NCBI GenBank assembly: GCA_902766855.1
Contig: CACXFE010000073.1
Span: forward strand, 1-7,013
Reading direction: 5' to 3'
Length of the DNA: 7,013 nt
DNA from: Oscillospiraceae bacterium
Lineage (GTDB): Bacteria > Bacillota > Clostridia > Oscillospirales > Acutalibacteraceae
A model generated the notes under the pieces. It saw nothing but the letters and a program-made list of their open reading frames with translations. It did not search any database and was not told the origin of the DNA. This document shows positions 1-4,105 of this stretch, piece by piece (within the stretch, counting starts at the first letter, position 1; every line of letters begins with the position of its first letter). Made by a program: the position numbers and the translations under genes.

Positions 1-77
1 CCAGGCCCAAAAAAGTTTTAGGTTTCAAAAAACCAGTAGATTTATTTGAATTTTCACTCTCTAAGTGTTGCACTTAG
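1..77 (+). CDS. C-terminal end of an IS30-family transposase (partial)
   Basis: Read in the frame starting at base 3, this stretch encodes RPKKVLGFKKPVDLFE followed by a short tail ending in KCCT and a TAG stop at 75-77. IS30-family (DDE) transposases typically end with an N-R-P-(R/K)-K-x-L-G-(F/Y/W)-K-x-P-x-(D/E)-x-F segment and then a short tail that runs into the terminal inverted repeat, which is the arrangement seen here. Only about 24 codons are visible and the catalytic domain lies outside the window, so intactness cannot be judged. The region is visibly more AT-rich than metY beside it, as expected for an acquired element. A chance ORF end is the alternative, but the motif match makes that less likely. 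Confidence 0.6.
   Translation, partial: RPKKVLGFKKPVDLFEFSLSKCCT
61..77. repeat. Perfect 7-bp inverted repeat (CTAAGTG-TTG-CACTTAG) at the IS end
   Basis: CTAAGTG and CACTTAG are perfect reverse complements around a 3-nt TTG loop. The hairpin lies about 22 bases beyond the metY stop on the minus strand. It has no proper T-run on that side (it is followed by AGAGAGTGAAAATT) and only TTT on the other. It may weakly aid termination of metY or of the transposase, or form part of the IS terminal sequence. I do not call it a confident intrinsic terminator. Confidence 0.4.
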
Positions 78-99
78 TTTGACAATTAATCCTTTTCGT

Positions 100-1380
100 T
101 CAAATCGCGGCAAAGCCTTTTTCCAGGTCTTCGAGAATATCGTCGATATGCTCTGTTCCAATGGAAAGCCGGATCGTGGCGGGGGTGATTCCCTGTTCTT
201 TCAGTTCCGTTTCGGACAGTTGGGAGTGGGTGGTGGTTGCCGGGTGGATCACCAGCGATTTCACATCCGCCACATTGGCAAGCAAGGAAAAGATTTCCAA
301 GTGATCAATAAACGCATGGGCTTCTTGCTGGCCGCCTTTTATTTCAAAGGTGAAAATGCTGGCGCCGCCGTTTGGAAAGTATCGTTGATAAAGAGCGTGA
401 TCGGGATGGTCAGGCAGGGAAGGATGGTTGACTTTGGCAACTTTCGGATGATTGGCCAGATATTCCACCACCTTCCGGGTGTTCTGCGCGTGGCGATCCA
501 GCCGCAGGGAAAGGGTTTCGGTGCCTTGCAGTAAGAGAAATGCGTTAAAAGGAGAAATGGCAGCGCCGGTATCCCGTAAAAGAATCGCCCGGATATAGGT
601 AACAAAGGCTGCCGGCCCTACCGCGTCCGCAAACGAAATGCCGTGATAACTGGGGTTGGGGGCGGCAATCGGCGCGTATTTCCCACCGGCTTTCCAATCG
701 AATTTACCGGAATCCACAATGATGCCGCCAAGCGTGGTGCCGTGCCCGCCGATGAATTTGGTGGCGGAATGCACTACAATGTCCGCACCATGCTCGATCG
801 GACGGATCCAATACGGGGTGCCGAAGGTATTGTCCACCACAACGGGAAGGCCATGCCGGTGTGCCAGTTCCGCAATCGCGTCGATATCCGGGATATCGCT
901 GTTCGGATTGCCGAGCGTTTCCAGGTAAATGGCTTTGGTGTTCGGGCGGATCGCCTTTTCCACTTCCGCTAAATCATGGATATTCACAAAAGAAGTGTCG
1001 ATCCCGAAACCGGGAAGGGTATGAGAAAGCAGGTTATAACTGCCGCCGTAAATGGTTTTTTGGGCGACCAGATGATCGCCTTTCTGTGCGAGTGCTTCAA
1101 CGGTATAAGTGATCGCCGCCGCGCCGGAGGCTACCGCCAGCGCCGCCACACCGCCTTCCAACGCCGCGATGCGTTTTTCCAGCACTTCTTGGGTGGAATT
1201 GGTCAATCGGCCGTAAATGTTGCCGGCATCCGCTAAACCAAACCGCGCCGCCGCATGGGCGGAATTATGAAAAACATAGGAAGTGGTTTGATAAATCGGA
1301 ACGGCTCTCGAATCGGTTGCGGGATCGGGTTGTTCTTGCCCGACATGCAGTTGTAAAGTTTCAAAATGCAGTTTGCTCAT
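100..1380 (-). CDS. metY: O-acetylhomoserine sulfhydrylase / cysteine synthase family (Cys/Met metabolism PLP enzyme)
   Basis: This 426-residue protein has the normal full length for O-acetylhomoserine aminocarboxypropyltransferases, cytosolic PLP enzymes that make homocysteine from O-acetylhomoserine and sulfide (some also make cysteine from O-acetylserine). Visible motifs are YGR at 56-58 (the neighbouring subunit's phosphate grip), SGAAA at 85-89, VVDNTFGTP at 181-189 with D183 for the PLP ring nitrogen, and the family signature DIVVHSATKFIGGHG with Schiff-base lysine K208. A C-terminal RLSIGTE with R404 binds the substrate carboxylate. The long insert around 222-250 before the second half is typical of MetY and argues against cystathionine gamma-synthase or methionine gamma-lyase. 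The start ATG is preceded by AGAGGA (plus-strand 1388-1393) at 7-nt spacing. It is transcribed alone, from a promoter about 150 bp upstream, through a leader with an upstream ORF and a palindromic operator candidate. The exact acceptor substrate cannot be fixed from sequence. Confidence 0.93.
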   Translation of the reverse strand: MSKLHFETLQLHVGQEQPDPATDSRAVPIYQTTSYVFHNSAHAAARFGLADAGNIYGRLTNSTQEVLEKRIAALEGGVAALAVASGAAAITYTVEALAQKGDHLVAQKTIYGGSYNLLSHTLPGFGIDTSFVNIHDLAEVEKAIRPNTKAIYLETLGNPNSDIPDIDAIAELAHRHGLPVVVDNTFGTPYWIRPIEHGADIVVHSATKFIGGHGTTLGGIIVDSGKFDWKAGGKYAPIAAPNPSYHGISFADAVGPAAFVTYIRAILLRDTGAAISPFNAFLLLQGTETLSLRLDRHAQNTRKVVEYLANHPKVAKVNHPSLPDHPDHALYQRYFPNGGASIFTFEIKGGQQEAHAFIDHLEIFSLLANVADVKSLVIHPATTTHSQLSETELKEQGITPATIRLSIGTEHIDDILEDLEKGFAAI

Positions 1381-1407
1381 GATGATTTCCTCTTTCTGTT
1401 TTGATTT

Positions 1408-1488
1408 TTAATAGGAAGCGAAGGCAATTTTGCACATTCGCCCAAAACGGAAATTGGCTCTGACTAACTGCTCAAAATCGGATGGCAT
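1408..1488 (-). CDS. 26-codon upstream ORF in the metY leader (candidate leader peptide)
   Basis: An ATG at 1488 is preceded by TGGAG (1497-1501) at 8-nt spacing, as good a ribosome binding site as those of the main genes. It opens a 26-residue reading frame ending in TAA at 1408-1410, 27 nt before the metY start. The peptide begins MPSDFEQLVRAN, has basic residues R10, R14, R17 and K20, five aromatic residues, and a single cysteine at residue 19. It lies wholly downstream of the predicted metY start site, so it should be on the metY mRNA. I recognise no family. It could be a regulatory leader peptide (cysteine availability or translational coupling) or a small functional protein. The last codons contain TTCCT, which could pair with AGGAA in the metY ribosome binding site (5 bp only), so a coupling role is possible but weakly supported. 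Confidence 0.55.
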   Translation of the reverse strand: MPSDFEQLVRANFRFGRMCKIAFASY

Positions 1489-1502
1489 ATTCTCAACTCC
1501 AT

Positions 1503-1525
1503 TTACCTACTATGTAAGTTGGTAA
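1503..1525. promoter_or_regulatory. 23-bp palindromic operator candidate (Rrf2/CymR-like) over the metY start site
   Basis: The sequence is an inverted repeat of arms TTACCnACT and AGTnGGTAA around five central bases, with only the n positions mismatched. It begins one base past the metY -10 box and covers the predicted transcription start, a classic repressor position. The ACT-N5-AGT core and the flanking CC/GG match the general form of Rrf2-family operators (IscR type 1 sites and CymR boxes), and CymR represses cysteine and methionine supply genes in Bacillota. The palindrome is seen directly. The regulator's identity is inferred, as no regulator gene is in the window. Confidence 0.65.
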
Positions 1526-1526
1526 T

Positions 1527-1555
1527 ATGATAACACGCCTTTCCCGTTTTGTCAA
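1527..1555 (-). promoter_or_regulatory. Sigma-A promoter of metY
   Basis: On the minus strand, a perfect -35 TTGACA (plus coordinates 1550-1555) is separated by 17 nt from a -10 TATCAT (1527-1532). The predicted start site is near 1520, giving a leader of about 140 nt before metY. Nothing else in the leader competes with this match. Confidence 0.8.
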
Positions 1556-1571
1556 GCATAAATTTCAACGG

Positions 1572-1600
1572 TTGAAAAGAAGGAGAAAACATGGTACAAT
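1572..1600 (+). promoter_or_regulatory. Sigma-A promoter of the endonuclease/exonuclease/phosphatase-family gene
   Basis: TTGAAA at 1572-1577 and TACAAT at 1595-1600 are separated by 17 nt. The predicted start site is near 1607, giving a short leader of about 35 nt. The -35 boxes of this promoter and of metY are only about 17 bp apart and point away from each other. Confidence 0.75.
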
Positions 1601-1641
1601 AACAGCATCACAGGGCGAATCAAACAAACGGAGGAAAGAAC

Positions 1642-2709
1642 ATGAAAAAAATTTTCAGAATCGTGGCCTGCATCCTGGCTGCGGTCGTTTTAATAGCGGC
1701 GGGGTATCTCGCGTATGTCTTGATTGCCTATCATCGGTTGGGAAATCAGGTGATTACGCCGGAAGGCGCGGCTTTTTCCCCACAGGCGGATGGCGCTTAC
1801 ACCTTGGTTTCTTACAATGTAGGGTTTGGCGCCTATGAAGCGGATTACGGCTTTTTCATGGATGGCGGCGAGCAGGCGTGGGCCTGGTCGAAAAAGCGGC
1901 TGGATAAAAACTTGCAGAACATGGCGGAACTTTTGCAAGAAAAGCAGGCGCAGTTTTATCTGATACAGGAAGTGGATATTGATTCCACGCGCAGTTATCA
2001 TGTTGATGAACGCCCGTATTTTACCTCCGCTCTTGGCGGGATGGCGTTTACTTTTGCGCAAAATTATGATTCTCCGTTTTTATTCTATCCGTTTTTACAA
2101 CCGCACGGGGCTTCCAAATCGGGATTGCTGACCTTTTCCGCTTACCCGATCAGCGAAGCGAAGCGGGTGGAGTTGCCGGTGGAAACCGGCTTCACCAAAT
2201 TTTTGGATTTAGACCGTTGTTATGCCAAAAACCGCATTTCCCTCGCGGATCACCGGGAATTGGTTTTGTATAATTTCCATCTTTCCGCCTACACATCCGA
2301 TGGAAAAATCGCCAACGAACAACTGAAACTGTTGTTGGCGGATATGCAGGAAGAATTCCGGCAAGGGCATTATTGCATTGCCGGCGGAGATTTTAATAAA
2401 GATGTATTGGGCAATTCTTCGGCAATTTTCGGCACGCCGGAAACCGAATATACCTGGGCACAACCGATTCCCGAAGAACTGTTTGTGGGAATGCCCGTTT
2501 CGCTGATCGCGCCGATCGACCGGGAAAACCCGGTGCCGAGTTGCCGCAATGCGGATTCTGCTTATCACCCCGGGCAGTATGTGGTAACGGTAGACGGCTT
2601 TTTGGTAACGGAAAATGTGGAGGTATTGGAAAGCACGGTGCTGGATACCGGCTTTGCGTATTCCGATCATAATCCCGTACTCATGCGTTTCACTTTGAAA
2701 ACCGAATGA
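1642..2709 (+). CDS. Membrane-anchored endonuclease/exonuclease/phosphatase-fold protein
   Basis: The 355-residue protein starts with MKK and one hydrophobic segment (about 5-28) that lacks a lipobox or clear cleavage site, so it is probably a signal anchor with the catalytic domain outside the cell. Residues 53-351 carry the hallmarks of the DNase I-like metal-dependent phosphodiesterase fold in order: SYNVG with N59, LIQEV with metal-binding E110, NFHLSA with H213, GGDFN with D250 and N252, VDG with D318, and SDHNPV with D342 and catalytic H343. All key positions are present, so it is probably active. The substrate is open: this superfamily covers nucleases, sphingomyelinases, inositol phosphatases and other phosphodiesterases, and a surface location would suit a lipid or extracellular nucleic acid substrate. 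The start is supported by GGAGG at 1630-1634 with 7-nt spacing. The gene is monocistronic, with its own promoter and terminator. Confidence 0.88.
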   Translation: MKKIFRIVACILAAVVLIAAGYLAYVLIAYHRLGNQVITPEGAAFSPQADGAYTLVSYNVGFGAYEADYGFFMDGGEQAWAWSKKRLDKNLQNMAELLQEKQAQFYLIQEVDIDSTRSYHVDERPYFTSALGGMAFTFAQNYDSPFLFYPFLQPHGASKSGLLTFSAYPISEAKRVELPVETGFTKFLDLDRCYAKNRISLADHRELVLYNFHLSAYTSDGKIANEQLKLLLADMQEEFRQGHYCIAGGDFNKDVLGNSSAIFGTPETEYTWAQPIPEELFVGMPVSLIAPIDRENPVPSCRNADSAYHPGQYVVTVDGFLVTENVEVLESTVLDTGFAYSDHNPVLMRFTLKTE

Positions 2710-2713
2710 TAGA

Positions 2714-2757
2714 AAAACACCCGGAAGCGATTCTCGGCAAACGCTTCCGGGTGTTTT
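2714..2757. terminator. Bidirectional intrinsic terminator between convergent genes
   Basis: A perfect 16-bp stem (2714-2729 pairing with 2742-2757) encloses a 12-nt loop. The arms start and end in A/T runs, so each strand has a U-rich tail: TTTTGTT on the plus strand, and TTTTTCT on the minus strand. It sits 4 nt after the stop of the plus-strand gene and 1 nt from the ppa stop, so it fills the whole gap and serves both. Confidence 0.92.
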
Positions 2758-2758
2758 G

Positions 2759-3307
2759 TTATGGGTGTGGCTGTGACGGCGGGAAAGCCTCGGTATAATG
2801 CTGAATGGAATCGGAAATGATCGCCAATGCTTCTTGCTTCCCGCTGACTTCGTCAACCGCCGTAGTTTTGTTTTCCAGATTCTTATACACTTGGAAAAAA
2901 TGCCGCATTTCATCAAAGATATGCCCGGGCAGTTGATCAATGTTTGTGTACATATTGTAGTTCGGATCGTTGAACGGGATCGCAATGATCTTTTCATCGT
3001 TTCTGCCGTTGTCGATCATGGAGATCACGCCGATCGGATAAGCACGCACCAGTACCAGCGGTTCCAGTGGCTCCGCGCAAAGAAGCAGGACATCGAGCGG
3101 ATCGTTATCGTCCCCCAAAGTGCGGGGGATAAAACCGTAATTGGCCGGGTAATGCGTGGAAGTGTATAAAATGCGGTCTAACATGATCAGCCCGGTTTCT
3201 TTGTCCAATTCATATTTCTTTTTACTGCCTTTCGGAATCTCGATCACACAAACGAAATCTTCCGGTTGAATGCGCTCCGGCGCAATATCGTGCCAGATGT
3301 TTGACAT
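2759..3307 (-). CDS. ppa: Family I (soluble) inorganic pyrophosphatase
   Basis: This cytosolic enzyme hydrolyses pyrophosphate to two phosphates, pulling biosynthetic reactions forward (including, in this window, the pyrophosphate released by NAD synthetase). I choose the ATG giving MSNIWHDI and 182 residues, because GGAG lies 9 nt upstream of it; the frame extends five codons further to another ATG that overlaps this ribosome binding site. Active-site residues of the bacterial family are all in place: E23, K31 and E33 in IEIPKGSKKKYE, Y58 in NYGFIP, the signature DDNDPLDVL with D67, D69 and D72, then D99, D104 and K106, and Y141-K142 in FFQVYKNLE. The length matches the roughly 175-residue E. 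coli enzyme with a short C-terminal tail. It is monocistronic and converges on the phosphodiesterase-fold gene across a shared terminator. I find no convincing sigma-A promoter upstream, only a strong hairpin. Confidence 0.95.
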   Translation of the reverse strand: MSNIWHDIAPERIQPEDFVCVIEIPKGSKKKYELDKETGLIMLDRILYTSTHYPANYGFIPRTLGDDNDPLDVLLLCAEPLEPLVLVRAYPIGVISMIDNGRNDEKIIAIPFNDPNYNMYTNIDQLPGHIFDEMRHFFQVYKNLENKTTAVDEVSGKQEALAIISDSIQHYTEAFPPSQPHP

Positions 3308-3380
3308 AACAGGTATCTCCATTCTGCCGTGAAATCGGCGTTAATCGGGGAGGAATCTCCATAAGCAATACGGAGAAACG

Positions 3381-3424
3381 GGGGCGAGGTTTTCGTTGGT
3401 TTCGGAAAGACGAACCGCCGCCCC
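3381..3424. repeat. GC-rich imperfect hairpin upstream of ppa
   Basis: Pairing runs GGGGCG (3381-3386) with CGCCCC (3419-3424), GGTT (3388-3391) with AACC (3413-3416), then CGT (3394-3396) with ACG (3410-3412), separated by a small internal loop and a 2-nt bulge. That is 13 base pairs around a 13-nt loop. Neither side has a T-run, so it does not look like an intrinsic terminator. It lies about 75 nt upstream of the ppa start and could be part of its 5' leader or a protein-binding site. The rest of 3308-3440 shows no gene and no clear promoter. Confidence 0.4.
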
Positions 3425-3440
3425 TCTTGATCACGGAATA

Positions 3441-3480
3441 AAAAGCAGGGCGTTCCGTTGAGCGGAGAAGCCCTGCTTTT
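3441..3480 (-). terminator. Intrinsic terminator of the two-gene small-protein operon
   Basis: AAAAGCAGGGC (3441-3451) pairs perfectly with GCCCTGCTTTT (3470-3480), and the 18-nt loop can form a further short TTCCG/CGGAG stem. On the minus strand the hairpin ends in TTTTTATT. It begins 6 nt after the stop of the 94-residue protein, so it closes that operon and any readthrough from nadE. Confidence 0.9.
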
Positions 3481-3486
3481 CGTTCG

Positions 3487-3771
3487 TTAATTTTTCAGCG
3501 CTCTTTCCAACCATACAAAGCCGAAATCCAACGCGTCATAAAAAGAATCTTTCACGGTTTCTTTGACTACGCGATCTTTCTCGGGCAGTTGGGTATCGCT
3601 TTTCAGCAGTTTCACTTCCACTTTTCCGGGAAGTTCGTTTTCTCCCTGTTTCACGGTGGAAAGGATCGTGAAACGCACAACAAACGGCTCCGCCATGTCG
3701 CCGTAATAAATTTCATTTCCACAGCGCACGAGCGGTTTCTCTTTATACATTAAAAATTTGTTTTCCGCCAT
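3487..3771 (-). CDS. Uncharacterised 94-residue protein, second gene of a two-gene operon
   Basis: I do not recognise the family with confidence. The protein starts MAENKFLMYKEKPLVRCGNE, is soluble with no signal or membrane segment, and has a beta-rich middle (about 28-58, alternating hydrophobics in VVRFTILSTV and KVEVKLLKSD). It ends in a helical segment with aromatic and acidic residues (about 74-93, YDALDFGFVWLERALK). The start is fixed by AAAGGAG ending 5 nt before the ATG. The frame extends further upstream without a stop, but that would overlap the preceding gene heavily. Only 2 nt separate this start from the preceding stop, so the two genes are almost surely translationally coupled and may act together. 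An intrinsic terminator follows at once. Confidence 0.8.
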   Translation of the reverse strand: MAENKFLMYKEKPLVRCGNEIYYGDMAEPFVVRFTILSTVKQGENELPGKVEVKLLKSDTQLPEKDRVVKETVKDSFYDALDFGFVWLERALKN

Positions 3772-3773
3772 GA

Positions 3774-4043
3774 TTACTCCTTTTTTTCTTTCGGCATTTC
3801 GCCGTAAAGATTGAAACGGAACAGCATGGTTTCGTCTTCCGGGTTGGTGCAGCGGATATTGGCTTCCGCCACTTCGGAATGTGTCAGGATGGTGCTTAAC
3901 CCGATCATCTGGCAAAGTTTGGACTTCAAATTGAGAACATCGCCGTCTTTTGTTTCCAGATATACATCGCCTTTGCAATCATCGATCGCTTTGATAAAAT
4001 CATCAAAATTGACATGATGAAGTTGAATCCTTGCATTGTCCAT
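3774..4043 (-). CDS. Uncharacterised 89-residue protein, first gene of a two-gene operon
   Basis: This small soluble acidic protein is unfamiliar at the level of function. Its layout (an N-terminal FIKAIDDCKGDVYLETKDGD stretch, LNLKSKLCQ at about 37-45, and an acidic C-terminal part with NPEDE before FRFNLYGE) resembles small clostridial proteins I remember as annotated hypothetical, sometimes as polyA polymerase. That label would not be credible for 89 residues lacking a nucleotidyltransferase motif. The start has a near-perfect AGGAGGT (4052-4058) at 8-nt spacing, and a consensus promoter lies just upstream, so good expression is expected. It is followed after 2 nt by the 94-residue protein. 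Confidence 0.82.
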   Translation of the reverse strand: MDNARIQLHHVNFDDFIKAIDDCKGDVYLETKDGDVLNLKSKLCQMIGLSTILTHSEVAEANIRCTNPEDETMLFRFNLYGEMPKEKKE

Positions 4044-4075
4044 TTCATCCGACCTCCTAAATGTCTTCTGTTAAA

Positions 4076-4104
4076 AGTATAATCGAAAAATTGTTTTCTG
4101 TCAA
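4076..4104 (-). promoter_or_regulatory. Consensus sigma-A promoter of the small-protein operon
   Basis: On the minus strand, TTGACA (plus coordinates 4099-4104) is followed after 17 nt by TATACT (4076-4081). Eleven of twelve positions match the consensus. The predicted start site near 4069 gives a leader of about 26 nt. The -35 box ends one base from the nadE stop codon, leaving no room for a nadE terminator. Confidence 0.85.
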
Positions 4105-4105
4105 C

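Larger units (their letters stand above)
1..90 (+). mobile_element. Right end of a probable IS30-family insertion sequence
   Basis: The transposase C-terminus overlaps a TGTTGCACTTAG stretch (65-76). IS30-family elements often carry a similar GTTGCACTT-type sequence in the terminal inverted repeat, overlapping the last codons of the transposase. The outer boundary is not defined by anything I can see, because the partner repeat and the target duplication lie outside the window. I place it at about 85-95, between the transposase stop and the metY stop codon at 100-102. The element would have inserted just after metY without damaging it. Confidence 0.5.

Noticed and set aside
46..534. 162-codon plus-strand ORF opposite the 3' end of metY
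   Set aside because: It is antisense to a full-length conserved enzyme, has no ribosome binding site, and its composition (Gly/Arg/Phe-rich) is that of a complementary-frame shadow.
1464..1502. Alternative 12-codon ORF overlapping the metY leader ORF, also containing a Cys codon
   Set aside because: Its start has no properly spaced ribosome binding site, and it overlaps the better-initiated 26-codon ORF in another frame.
1381..1526. SAM riboswitch or T-box in the metY leader
   Set aside because: The leader is only about 140 nt, has no terminator hairpin with a T-run before metY, and I see no conserved S-box or T-box sequence blocks.
1591..1602. ATG with a nearby GGAG upstream of the plus-strand gene
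   Set aside because: It would encode only three codons and lies inside the promoter, upstream of the predicted transcription start.
2209..2997. 262-codon minus-strand ORF spanning the convergent gene ends
   Set aside because: It would cross the bidirectional terminator and overlap both ppa and the phosphodiesterase-fold gene. Its Arg/His-rich translation is shadow-like.
3308..3322. Upstream ATG extending ppa by five codons
   Set aside because: The extension overlaps the GGAG that serves the inner ATG, and the inner start matches the family N-terminus better.
3772..3978. N-terminal extension of the 94-residue protein to 163 residues
   Set aside because: The extension runs out of frame through the 89-residue gene, is Arg/Gln/His-rich, and the inner ATG has its own ribosome binding site.
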